Source: Dirofilaria immitis | Lineage: Eukaryota; Nematoda; Chromadorea; Rhabditida; Onchocercidae | Reading direction: 5' to 3' | Assembly (NCBI GenBank): GCA_024305405.1 | Contig: JAKNDB010000103.1 | Span: forward strand, 310,001 to 374,000 | Length of the DNA stretch: 64,000 nucleotides | In this document: one piece after another, positions 1-12,589 of the stretch | Layout: every line of letters starts with the position of its first letter | Numbering within the stretch: position 1 is the stretch's first letter | Position numbers and translations under genes: made by a program | Notes under the pieces: generated by a model | What the model was told of the DNA's origin: nothing | Seen by the model: only the letters and a program-made list of their open reading frames with translations | Database searches by the model: none

Positions 1-188
1 ACGATAGTTATTTGAACAAGAATTTCAGTATGATAGCAACAGAAAATAAAATTATGATAAACTGTAGCCGACAAGACATTTTGTTCATGCGGATATAATT
101 TTTTAACCATCAGAAACAAAACTTTTATTAGAATCGTTGCTAAGTAGGTCTCTGTTTTCATATGCTTTTCTTTTATTTTCATCTATAG

Positions 189-1877
189 ATCCAGCACCAA
201 TAAGCGCTCCACCGTTTGGCACAATCCCGGTGAATCCATTTGGTAATTTTGGCGGTCCTCCGCCACCGCTTTATGTTGGAGGTGATGTAAACCCAGTTAT
301 CGCTCCACAACCTGCACCAACCAGTTTTTATTTGATACCTGCTGCTGCCGCCAGTTTGTTTTTATATTTCTGAAAAATTAGGTGTTTGTTTATTTTAATT
401 TTATGTAGTTGCTGAAATTCCATCATATTCACATACTAACAATAATTTAATAAGTAACCAGGCTTAGGCAAATTATCTAGTTGAATAAAGAAAAACGAAA
501 ATATACACATTCACGAATGAATTGTAAATGATATAATTAAAAAATTGAAACAGTGAGTAATAACTGGTTGGAAATTAGGATGAAATTGAATTTCGATTAT
601 TTATTTGTCTCTAATAATTCGAAATCATGTCACTAAGAAAACAGGTAATAAGGACTGACTTAAGAAGAATAGAGAAGAGAAACCGTTTCATTTAGGTGGC
701 TGGGCTCGACCGATGATAGCTCCTGGAGTTGTACCATCTAGTAATATTTTGCCTCAGTTAACACCATTCGACATAGAAGCCTGGGCAAAAGCCAGTAAAC
801 AACTGCAACAAACAAAACTGAAAGTGAAAACACCGCAAAATCGTGTTCCACAACTACGCGAGGAAATGATCATACGCAATAGTGATTCTGGCAAAAGTGA
901 GTCATGTTAAAAAGTTAGATTTTAATTGGACGATTTTATTATAATTCCAAATTTTCCTTTTTGTATATACCGTGGTTTTCCATTCTATCATTCATGGCTA
1001 AAAATCTCGTTTGGTTAATTACGTGTGTCATAGAAAATTCGAACCATTATTTGATAAAAGCTGGCGTAATTTGAACAATTATTAAATCATATTTTATATT
1101 ATATGAGATATAGACAGTCTACTTGATTTTTGTGCTCAGATTTTTGGAACATTAATTAGATTAGTTACCACTTAAAAAATTGAGTTCGTTTAAGTTACTC
1201 AAAATAAAATGTTCGATTTGGGATACAAGCCGTTTTTAAAATTGCAGTAATGGGTGTGAAAGGTCGTCGTGTGGCAGTAGTGGAAGAGCTGAGCAAAACG
1301 GTAATATCATTTCAAAAAGTTGATTCCAAATGCAAAGATCGTACATTGACGATAACTGGCAATAACCAGGAATCGATTGATTATGCGAAGCGTCTTATCG
1401 AGCAGACAATCCGTCGTAATATTTCTCCAAATCGAGTACCTACTTACTTTTTCATTTATTTATTACATTTTATAATCAAAAGTATTATTTATAGATTTTT
1501 GAAGATATTTTCATTAGAATTCATCTTCCTTTATGATTATATTGAATAATTCTTTATTTTTTTTTCAAGCAAGCTTTCCAATTCTCTTAGTTTTATTCAA
1601 GCCAAGAATGGTAATTATTCATTTAGTTTTGTTCAAGTGTTCTTTTGATCAAAAATATAACTTCGTCTTTTTCGAGTTTGCTTTTTATTTGTCTAATTCG
1701 AACTGTGCATCTAGTTTCCATTATTGAATTAATTCATTGGAAATTCGAGTCTCTTAACTTTTCTAACCATTATTTCCTTATTTCCTTATGAAATTATAGA
1801 TCACCAATTAATTTTTCATAAGACTAAAAATTCATTTTAGACTGAAACAAATGGTGCAGAAGTCGATGACAATGATA

Positions 1878-1912
<35 letters not shown>

Positions 1913-2958
1913 AATGATGTTGGAATATCAATCGAAACGACTCAAGATGGCACTTTAAAATTGTCATGCGCCGATCCGCAAGTGCTTCAGGTTGTTTTTT
2001 AAGGTTTAGTGAACATTTTATAAAGTTGGACTAATTTAATTCTGCATTAATAAATGCGCCTCTTGCCGCTTGTCTCACATCCTAAATGCTAATAATTTTA
2101 TCATTTTTGATACTATTTATTATCAACTCACATTTACCATCTGTGTTCTAAAGATTCTTCGAAAGAAGTTGTGCATATATTTTTTTAGTTAGAATATTGC
2201 AGGCGGCGCAAGCAGCTCTGAGTGAATATCTAACTAGAGTTGGCCGAAACCATTCGCGGATATCAGCTGAAGAACGTGAACAGCGTAAAGAAAGAAGAAA
2301 GTCAATGCCACTACAATCCTCATCGAACCGCCAAAATATGAAGTTTGTAGTTGGCTGGAATCATTTTTCGAATTATTAGTAGAGAAATAGCAACAGGATT
2401 GCCCAAATTCACATTTATAATAATTAAGGAGCGATAGAAAGCGATTTTTAAAGCAAATAAGCTAATCTTCTTGCTTTATTCATTGTAATTTTATGGAATA
2501 ATTCGAGTTTATCATCAATAATTTCAGAGTAATTGAAATTGTTCGTAATATTAATTAACTTTCTTGGCTAAAATACGATGTCGTTTTTAAACATTTGATT
2601 ATGAAATTTCATTAGTCATATTAGGATGCTTTAAAAAATTGAAAATTTATTATGGTTAGGTTAATAGCTATGTATCTTCTTTATCATCTTCATTTGTAGC
2701 TATGATGCTTCATCGGTAAGTACTAGCAATGTGCAGTGGCGTTCTTCTGGTAAAACAGGTAGCACACCCAATTTGACGCAACTAAATAGCGCCACAGCTG
2801 GCAGTAGTGTTATGACAGAAGTAAATGTAAGCAAGCAGCGTTACGATCGAATACAGTTGTTGAAATTGCGTTCAGCTGTCGGGTATTTGGATTCGAAAAC
2901 GACGGCAACCATATACGAACTCGAAATTGAACGTACCCAGCATGCTAATGAATCTTAA
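189..2958 (+). CDS. mxt-1: Mextli-like eIF4E-binding KH protein, 3' portion (5' end outside window)
   Basis: Exons read by splice consensus and matching phase are 189-353, 696-896, 1248-1435, 1841-1990, 2203-2342 and 2700-2958 (stop). The first two encode Pro/Gly-rich linker; exons two and three carry a KH domain with a GVKGRR loop, followed by a short basic helix. Exon 4 holds a long Asp/Asn run from a GAT microsatellite. Exon 5 is charged (EEREQRKERRKS). The last exon contains RYDRIQLLKL, a canonical Y-x4-L-hydrophobic eIF4E-binding motif. Mextli proteins combine an N-terminal MIF4G-like domain, a KH domain and a C-terminal eIF4E-binding region, and act as translation regulators that bind eIF4E. 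The MIF4G part would lie before position 1. The gene converges on the anc-1 3' end. The family call rests on KH plus the 4E motif; another KH/4E-binding protein is possible. Confidence 0.72.
1248..1435 (+). other. KH-domain exon of the Mextli-like gene
   Basis: This exon follows a TTGCAG acceptor and ends at a GTACCT donor. It reads IMGVKGRRVAVVEEL and later LTITGNNQESIDYAKRLIEQ, the typical KH layout: a GxxG-like GVKGRR loop followed by beta strands and a C-terminal helix. It is in frame with the exons on both sides (phase 1 in, phase 0 out). Confidence 0.75.
1879..1919 (+). repeat. GAT trinucleotide run coding poly-Asp
   Basis: A nearly pure GAT/AAT run lies inside Mextli exon 1841-1990 and encodes Asp with interspersed Asn. 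It stays in frame, so length changes by whole units would alter only the acidic linker between the KH domain and the eIF4E-binding tail. Confidence 0.85.
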
Positions 2959-4298
2959 ATATCTATAATTTCTGTAATTTGCAAGGGATTTAATTTAAAA
3001 AAGAAAATGAATGGTTGAAAAAACATACCAACTTCTTTGTGCCTTCTCATTTTTTCACTTCATAATGTATTTATATGTTTTTATAAATCGTCCTAGTTAT
3101 ATGATTTTTTCTTACTATACTTTCGATTGAAATGTCCTAAAATAGTTTTATTCCTACTACAGCCTCCGGTTTCCCATTATTTGATTTTCCGGTCTTCACT
3201 TATTTTTAAAATCATGTTCATTCTCCTAGAATGTGTGCGTCGTAATAGATTGGTGAGACTTTATTAAAAAGCAAACGACGAAACCATTATTTTTCTCTCG
3301 CTTCATAATGTAAAGCGCTTGCAAAGATTACTTATTCTCTTTTGGGCCATCTGATTTTAGGTATTCCTCTTATTACCGATTTTTGTCCTCGGTCAATCTT
3401 CCCATATATTTGGCAAAAGTTTCTCGTTTGATTACTACATGTAACTTATATCTGTTAAATTTTTTAATAGATTTAAAGAAATTCATATAATCAAATTGTT
3501 CCGGCTTTATAATTATGCAAATTCACAATATATAATTTGTTGCTTGTCTCTCACTTCTGTTCATTTGTTTTTGAATTTTTAAATGAGTCCTGTTTTTAAG
3601 TTTTTTAAAAATTTCTATATACGCAAGCCGCGGCATTATTCTTGGAATACAGTATGCCTTATCGAAGTTAGGAGTAACAATAATTATTATGTATCAGAGC
3701 TCTCCCACTTCTTTATATTATTATTAATTATTATTATTATCATTGTAATTTTTTGCAGAATTATTCAGTTTGTTTTTAAAATCTTTTAGGAAAATAATTA
3801 TTCGAATTCTTCGAGTATATTATGTTTTTTATTCTTTTTTTGGTGCTGCCGTATTGCTTATAAGGAAATTATAATTATTTTTGTTGTGTGTTATGGATAA
3901 AGATACGTAAAGAATCCAAAAATGTGTTTAACATAAACCGAAGTATGCATATATCTGGAGAATGAAACCAACAATTTTGAAGATATTTCTTCGCTGTGAG
4001 TATTCATAGTCCTTAATATTTTTGAAATCTATTTTGTTAGGTGTCCTTCGACAGTTAGTTTCTTGCTTCATTCGGAACGTTACAATTAATTTGCTCAAAA
4101 TTTATTTTCAAACAAAATAGAAACGACACTTTGTAAATGTTATTTTATTTTATGTAGATGTATAAAAGAAAATAAATTGTACAGACTTTTTCTCTTCAAA
4201 TATTTTTTATAAGTGGATAACAAAAGAAATATCTGATCTCCTTTTCAAAAGAATACTAGGGATAACGACGAATAAATATGCATATGTAACATATACTA
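2959..4298. other. Convergent intergenic region between mxt-like and anc-1
   Basis: This 1.3 kb stretch between two convergent stop codons shows no convincing coding exon. It is AT-rich with several T-runs, and should contain both 3' UTRs. The only clear signal is a minus-strand AATAAA at 4144-4149, about 150 nt past the anc-1 stop. Confidence 0.7.
4144..4149 (-). terminator. Candidate anc-1 polyadenylation signal
   Basis: AATAAA on the minus strand, about 150 nt downstream of the anc-1 stop codon at 4299-4301. It is a perfect hexamer, but the base composition makes chance matches common. Confidence 0.4.
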
Positions 4299-4436
4299 TT
4301 AGAAAGGCGGCGGTCCATTCAAGAATTCTAAGGACGGATCAAAGCTTCGTGCAAAATTATTGAGCAACTGACAACAACTTTCATCGTCACAATGTGGCAC
4401 AAGACATGCCGCTCCAAGCAGTAGCACAAGCATGGC
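4299..4436 (-). other. anc-1 last exon: KASH transmembrane segment and luminal tail
   Basis: The acceptor TTTTACAG precedes AMLVLLLGAACLVPHC, a transmembrane helix running into the luminal segment, then CCQLLNNFARSFDPSLEFL and the terminal GPPPF. NNFARSF and the C-terminal PPPF are hallmarks of the KASH peptide that docks into SUN trimers. A Cys pair lies just after the membrane; KASH Cys residues can form a disulphide with SUN. The exon is 46 codons including the stop, phase 0. Confidence 0.97.
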
Positions 4437-7400
4437 CTGTAAAAGGACAATAAATTGGTAGTGTAATCATTTAAGATTGCGTTACAAAATGACTACTTTA
4501 TCAAATCTTTTTGAAAACTGATTTCGCGCCGAAAATAAACTACGTTACTCAAGAAGCTTTCCAATTCACAGTTCAAAAATAAACCTGGAGAGGTAACGCA
4601 GCACGAAGGATACGCCTCCAACGAGTACGCTGCCGTTCATAATGTACATACCCTGGGCTGGGATCATCGGGAACTGGTGAGAGGGCGACACTAGATAATG
4701 GCTCCGCTTCAGTATTCTCTCCTTCGCTTTCTTGTAGTATCTATAATTTGCTCATTAAGTATCTGTTTCAAAGCATAAACCTAACTTTTCCAAGGACAAA
4801 AGAAACTTTGTTTTTTATTTACTGTTTCTATGGCTGCTTTTAATATCATGAGTATCTGCTGAAGATACAAGCTTATTGAAAAAGTGCTTTGTACAGCTTA
4901 AATTTAAATGCTAAAAAAGGATCGTAATTTTAGCTATAAACCACTATCAGTGAATTAGCCATGGTTCTTCATTTACCAACATCTGACAGACTTTAGTCCA
5001 TATTCTGATATTTAGATTAAGTTAACTAAACATGGGAAATTCTATTAAACATATTGCATACTTGATCATCAGGTGGTGTTTTAAATTTGTTGTCATCATC
5101 GTCATCACTGGTAGCACTAAGATCATGTAAATTATCATCATATGGAATGCCTTGTTTACGCAATACATCCCGTGGATGGTTATCCGGATATACCGCTGCT
5201 AGTACTTCAGCTGCTGCATCAATATCGTATTTCTCTTCATTATCCATAAGTTCTACTAATTTTAGTTTTTCCTCGATTTCTTGTAATTTTTCAAAATTGC
5301 GTTTAGTTGCAATATCCTTTTCTTCGATCAAAAACATTCTGTTATCGTTGTACTTGGTAATATCTTCATTTGATGTCTTCAAATGCGCCTGAATACTTTC
5401 CAGCTGTTGCCGTAACTCCTAAAATAGATAAAATCTGCTTTTATATAACAAATAGTTCTTTGCATAAGAAAATAAGCTAAAAAAACGTTAAATTCATTAA
5501 ATTGGATATTCTGGAAATCGATATATGGTCTAAAATAATCTGATAGCACACGATGATACCGACAACAAATTTAAAGTTAAATTAATAAAATTTAAGGTTA
5601 AACCAGCAATTTAAGTTAAACTAGCAAATTTAAGGTTAAACATAACAGATCTAAACACGCTGTTTCCTTACCGGATTACATTTCAAAACGTTTTTTGGTA
5701 TGAATGACAAAAGTACCTTTTGCAGCCGAACTGATATTTTTGATCATCAAATGCTTTATTGATATCATCCAGTTCATCCGATGTAACGAGCAGTGAATGC
5801 AAGATCTCCTCCCTCATTCGGAATTCGGCTGACATAGAACCCAACAAATTCTAAAACTTAGAATCTTTTCGAATTATAACTGTATATTTTCAAAAACAGT
5901 TGGAATCACTAAGATAATAACTGGCAAATTAAAGAGCATCTCCAATTTATCAGTTATTGAAAAGCCACTCCAAATTTCTTCACTTCAAAATATTTGAAAA
6001 ATTTGTTCAGTTCTCAGAGAAGGTTTTACACAGAATTTGAAGTCAAAAGCATAAAGGAGGAAAAAAAAACCTCGATTTTTCTCTCGATCTCATTTGTTTC
6101 TTCAGCAAATGCTTTTTCTTCTCGTTGGGCACAAGCTAGTGGGCGAAGTTGTGAGCTCAGAGATAGTAGTCGTGATGGCAGATTTGCATGGAATGACCAT
6201 CTCAGATAGAGCATCTAGAATAACGTCATATATCAACTCTCTAAAGTATAAGTTAACATATATCAACTCTCTAAAGTATAAGTTAAATCATCAAACAGAG
6301 CAAAAAATGAAGTACTTCTCTGATGGTGAAAGAAAGAATTTTGAAATGGTTCAAAGTTGTAAAGAGAGAGCACGTGATCACGTCTCCAAAAATTGTTTCA
6401 TAAATAACGTCATTTCAAATTGATAAATGCATAAAACGAATTTTCGAACCTAGCATATCTCTCTCACAACGACTAAAATTAACGATATTAAAAAAACCTT
6501 CAAAACTTCCAAATCATCAATCATTTTATCAAATTGTCTCTTTCCGCGTTCTTCAATCTCACATATTTGTCTGCGTATATCGTTCAGTTCCTCTACTAAT
6601 GAATCACGCTCATTTACATATTGTTCCCACACATATACACGACGAATCAATTCAGCTTGCACATCTTTGGCTTTATCAATCAATTTCCATAAATGTCCAA
6701 AAATTGGCCTCGAAGCCTGTTCGATTTGTAGATTATTGGTTCGTAAAGTGATTCCCGTTTCAATAAGAGTTGTCAGTTGATCTGAGGTGGAACTGTAGGC
6801 TATCGGATGGGCTTCCGAGTCATCGAGCAACTTTCGAGCATCCTTTACCAAAATTTCCAACTCATTGTATAATACCGTACAATCGGTACATATCGTCTCA
6901 AGAGTAAGTCTTTCGTCAAGACATTCATGATCTTTCTAAAATATATACGCCTGAAGTAGATATACAACAACAATAGTACTGATAATAAAACCCACTCATC
7001 TCTCTTCCAGGTGCAATACAGCAAGGCATCGATTGCTGAAGGCATAATCGTACACCATGCAAGCATATATAAATCAAAAATTGAAAAAATGCCTACTCCT
7101 TTTCTTGCCACTAGCAACTTTTTACAGCTCCGAATTCCCGAATACAAAAATAAAAATAAATATAACAAATGAAATAAATAAGAAATAATAAACTAAGACT
7201 GAAATCTAATTTCAGTAATTTCATCCACATCTATATACATATTATTATTAAATTTATACCTTAAGACGATCCAAAGCTTCTTCGATTGTATGAAGAAGAT
7301 TATGTTTTTCAGTAATTTTTCCACATCAAGATTTCTTTCATCAGCATCATCGATCTTATTTTTAAGCTTTTCCAAATTAGCAAATTTATCCTAAATGATA

Positions 7401-7449
7401 AATAATTATGAATTATAAGTGAATGATATTAAATTTATTTCATATTTTA

Positions 7450-7495
<46 letters not shown>

Positions 7496-9804
7496 TGTTT
7501 ATTTTTTCATATGAAAGAAAATAAAAAAAGGCTTACATTTATATCATGTAGTCGATTATTCAGCTCAACTATAGTATTTTCATCAGAAATTGATATTGGT
7601 ATAGCTTGCAGTAATGAGAGTTGTATTTCAACTTCGTCTTTATTTGCATTAAATGTCGTTAATGCTGCAAATTTCTCTTCAACTACAGCAGCTAAACGTT
7701 TTAGAATATCATTCACTTGTCCTAATAACCAATTATTCTTTTCTCGTAGCTCATTACCTTCATAACCGGGAGGAATATTTTCGAGCAGATTTTCAAGATG
7801 ATGTTTCTTTCCCTCTAATTCATTTAATATATCATTTTGCTTTTCAACTGTTAGCATTGATATTTGTTCCATTTCATTAATGTAATTTTGCATACTTTCA
7901 TTGATTAAATTTATTTCCGGAATTATAGCATATAATTTGGCACGATCTGTTAACTTTTCTTTCTTATCATCAAGTGCATTTTGTAATTCGACAATACGAC
8001 CAAATAGATCATCAGTTACTAATGAGCGTTTTACCATACCTTCCGAATTTTGTAATCTTTCTTCTAGTTTTTCAACTTTCCCTTTGAGTTTTCGCAAATT
8101 TTCAGCTAATTGAGCAATATTTTCTAATTGTTGTAATGGTTCAATATTAGGATCAATTGTAATAACATCATCACCAATTGAGGTTAATGTAGATAATATT
8201 TCATTTATATCATTCATCAATTCTTGCTCCTTTCGTATATCTTTTTCGAGAGGAATAAGCAAATTTTTGATTTTCATCTTTACACTATCTGCTTTCTTTA
8301 CTAAATTCTCTTTGAACTTATCTTCTCTAATATTTTCCATTGCTGATATCGGAATTTGATCCAGAAGAGAACGTAAATGATTGACATCTTCCATGGCTAT
8401 TGATAAATCTTGTGAAATAATGTATTTATTGATAAAATCATCAGCTTTTTGTTCCATACAATCAAGCTCTTGTTGAATATTATCAAAAAGATTTTCTTGT
8501 TCCTTTGCATGATTCAATTTATCATTCACACGTGTTGATAAATTATTATATCGATTTGTTAATGCATCGACATTATGATAAAGCTGTTCGATATTTTCAG
8601 TTTTTACGGGTAGTAATAAATCTCTAATACGATCAGATTTTTCAATTATCATTGGTAAAATTATATCTCTGAAATTCTTCAATGTACTAGTTGTTATTTC
8701 AAGCTTTTCAAAATCATTTTCGGCATTAATAACAGTTTGCTCAAAATCATTGATCAAACTTGACAAATTATTTTCAGCTTCTAGTTCTTGCTTCTTCTTC
8801 ACAATCTCATCGTGCCATTGTTGGAAATTTTTGTTCACATCTGATAAACGATTATCAAAATCTTCAACTACAGAAATAGGCTTCAATAATGGTATTAATT
8901 GTTCTTTTAATTCATATAATTTTTCCAATGATTTTCGTAACTCATTAACATCATTGAATCCTTTATTAGCAATAGCCAATTCGCAGCTGGCATTTGGACA
9001 TTCTAATTTACGTACATTATTTTCAAGATCAATCAGTTGTTCGTTTATCTTGCCCGCTATTTCATCAAATTTATTCAGCATATCAAATCGATCTTCCAAA
9101 TTCCTTTCAATATTATCATATTTTTCATTTAGTGTTGAAATTTCATTAATTATTTTTTCACGTAACGAATCCGTATTCGGTATTCCTTCCAATTTATCAT
9201 ATGCATCTTGTAAAACTAACAAATGTGATCGACCATTTTTGAGATCATCAATTGCTTTCTGCAAATCGCTTGTTGTCATATTGATATCATTTTCAACTTT
9301 GTACGCTTCATCCATCATATAATATAGCTGTTGACTTTCATTGTTAATTGTCGATTGTAATTTCATATGAGCAAATTCATTAATTATTTGCTCTTGAGTT
9401 TCATTTAAAAGCTTATTAAGATTTTCATATTGATCAATTATGGATGATATCTTTAAAGCATCTGAATGCAGCACCAATTTCATCGGTTTGTTTTCCTTTT
9501 CTTTTAGTTGTTCCAATGTATTGCTTATTTCTTCAAGCTCATTTTTTAATTCTTCTAATCGTGGAATTTCTATTTCATCACATTGTACATTACGAATCAT
9601 TATAGCATTGTCGCTCAATTTGTTCAATCGATTGATCAAATCATTTTGTATGTTAAGAAGTTGCTTTTCTGTTGAAATATCATCAGTAAGTGATGATAAC
9701 AATTTCTGAAATATTTTTCCAATTATAAATTTATAAAAATTAATAAATAACTATATAAAACATAATAACAACTATAAGAATTCAAAGAGAGAGAAAAAGA
9801 GAGA

Positions 9805-9848
<44 letters not shown>

Positions 9849-12542
9849 AAAGAGAAAATATATATATAATCAAATAAAATTGATACCTCAACATCTTCAG
9901 CAGCTTTTTCAATTTTTTGCCTTATAGTATCGATAGCAGGAAGATAAATAGGTAAATTTTGTCGTATAATTTGTTCCTCATCTATTATTTTTTGTAACAT
10001 TTGCATTATCTGATCTTGTAATCGTTTCAACATATCTATATCATTGATTGCTGTCATATATGATTGCGGTTGTGAATAGCTAATAAATAGTTTCTCGATA
10101 TTATCCATTATTATTCGTATTTGATCTTCTAATTCATTTTTAGCAATTTTCCAATCATTTAGTGATTTCAGATGATTTGCGATAGAATCCCGTAAAACAT
10201 GTAGCTTATCAGTAAGAGATATTGCTTCATTCAACATTTTTTCCATATCAATATGCTGTTCGTTAGTTATGATACTGCGATCAAAATCTTTCAACTTATC
10301 CAATGTTGAAGATAAGAATTGTTCCAAATTTTCAATATTTTTCACTTTTTCTCCAATATCTTCTTCATTATCAACATTTTTTAGATCTATATCATATGTA
10401 AGCAATTGATTGCCCAACGATAATTTTTCTTCTAGCTTTGCAAGCTCTAATTGTATTATTGTTATTTGTTCTTTTTCCGCTAGCTTGTCATCCAACTTTT
10501 TCTGTAAAAGATGATTTTATTAATGATTTAAGAATATTACATGAAAATATAATTGCTATAAAAATGATCATATTATAAAATGTGAAAAAATAAATAAATA
10601 AAAATAAAAAAATAATCCATATTTATTTTAATTTAAAGAAGTAAATTTACCTTGCATTTCTCAGCGAATTTTTGCGTATTTTCAAGTTCAGAATGAAGAG
10701 ATGGAAGATTTATATTCCCTAAATGTGAACGAGAAATAAGCTCATTCATTGGTGGCAAAATTTCATCTATTGTTTCATTTAGCGCTGATTCAAATGCATT
10801 AATTTGTTCATCAATTTCAGGTAATGTTTGTTTATCTTTCATTTGTTTTTCTTCCGATTCTTCCTCTTCCATAATTGGGGTTAAATTTGTCCGTATCACA
10901 TTCATGCGATTGAGTAATTCGGCTAGCTTAATTTCTATTTCTTTTTCAAGCGAATCATGCTCAACTTTATTTACTCGCAATTTTTGCATCTCTGCAGCCA
11001 AAATTTGCATATTCTCATCTTCTATAGGAAGCTGTTGTAATTGTTCTTCAAGTTTCATCAATATTTCTTCATTATATGGTTCAGTACGCAATTTTTCCAA
11101 TTCCATCTTCATAATCATTGCCTTTTCTTGATTTTCTGCTTTTGTAAGATTATCCAATTGTTGGTTAAGAAGTAAACAAATATCATTCAATTGTTTTGTC
11201 AATGTTTCAATGGATGGTTGAGATATACGATCAACATGTGTACGAGTTCGTTTTGCTTCATCATCTTTTGTTTGAAGAAATTGTAAGTGAGCTTGGAATG
11301 GAGGCAATTGATAATTAAGTATCTGAAATAAAAAAAAATTCAAAAAAATTATTTAATGAATTATAAAAAAAACTATTTAAAAAAATAAAATAATTAAAAA
11401 CGAAAAGTTCGATGATAAAAATATATTCATAACCTCCTCAAGTTGTTCACGAACAATCGGCTCGATTAAAAGTTTGTCATTAATATATTCTAATTCTTGA
11501 GCCAATTGTTGGGCAGATTCATTCAAAATATTTTCATCATGTAGCTCGCTATTCATCAAAGATATGAGATTTTCATACTGCTGTTGTGTTTGCTCAACAT
11601 CCACATCATAAAAACGAACATCAGCGTATGCAGTTTCTAATGGATCTAATTGTTCAGAAAGGCTTTGTAATTTTATCATCAAATCACGTAAGTCATTCAG
11701 TTCTTCAGCTGCTTTCTGAAATGAATATAATTTAGCTTGAATAGTTAAGCAAAAAAAATTAAGTAATTTGATAATTAATAAAATAGAAAATTTTCATACA
11801 AACCTTAAGTTTATCGAGATCATCAACCACTTGTTCACAGGATCTAATCTGCTTATTGCCAATTTCATCCAGTGGTTTCCGTTTTTTCAAGCTGATCTGT
11901 TGCATTATCTCGTTCATTAACAAACTGTGACCATAGATTGGCATGATTTGACAAATTGGCTTCGAGTATTTTTGCATCCTTAACTATTGCTTTCAAACGT
12001 ATAGCTACTTCTTCATTTTCTGGCATTATATTAAGCAATTCTGTTGCCATTTCAAGAGGGCTCACAAATGCATCCAATATTGTAGTGTATATTGTTGGAA
12101 TTGCTTCAGCATCATTCAGCACTTCTTTACCTTTTTTAATCAAAGCGTTCAATTCGTTACATAAATGATTGCCATCTTCATATATTTTTCTGCGGCACGT
12201 AAATTAATGATTTGCTTCTCAATTATTTCTCGATAATTCTGAAATCAAATAAATATAACAAATGAAATAAATAAGAAATAATAAACTAAGACTGAAATCT
12301 AATTTCAGTAATTTCATCCACATCTATATACATATTATTATTAAATTTATACCTTAAGACGATCCAAAGCTTCTTCGATTGTATGAAGAAGATTATGTTT
12401 TTCAGTAATTTTTCCACATCAAGATTTCTTTCATCAGCATCATCGATCTTATTTTTAAGCTTTTCCAAATTAGCAAATTTATCCTAAATGATAAATAATT
12501 ATGAATTATAAGTGAATGATATTAAATTTATTTCATATTTTA

Positions 12543-12589
<47 letters not shown>

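Larger units (their letters stand above)
7154..12246 (-). repeat. anc-1 repeat copy A (most 3' unit)
   Basis: Exons, 5' to 3' on the minus strand: a 11804-12238, b 11434-11715, c 10651-11322, d 9887-10501, e 7537-9705, f 7260-7390. Exon e is open for all 723 codons here, the only copy in which it is unbroken; b, c and d are also open. Exon f is one base short of 44 codons (a T run near 7316 lacks one base present in copy D), and exon a carries the A-run frameshift shared by all copies plus a missing base near 12185. The protein is coiled coil throughout with no membrane segment. Confidence 0.92.

Noticed and set aside
2716..2736. GTAAGT...TGCAG in the last Mextli exon as a 21-nt intron
   Set aside because: Too short to be spliced, and the frame reads straight through (SSVSTSNVQW).
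5994..6423. Plus-strand frames of 71 and 109 residues at 6.0-6.4 kb
   Set aside because: They lie in an anc-1 intron, cross the 30-bp duplication and lack any similarity or partner exon.
8750..9322. 190-residue plus-strand open frame opposite repeat exon e (also 13840-14331, 18932-19504 and 24018-24590)
   Set aside because: It is a Ser/Phe/Asn-rich antisense shadow of the Glu/Asn/Leu coding strand, repeats only because the exon repeats, and has no domain or splice logic.
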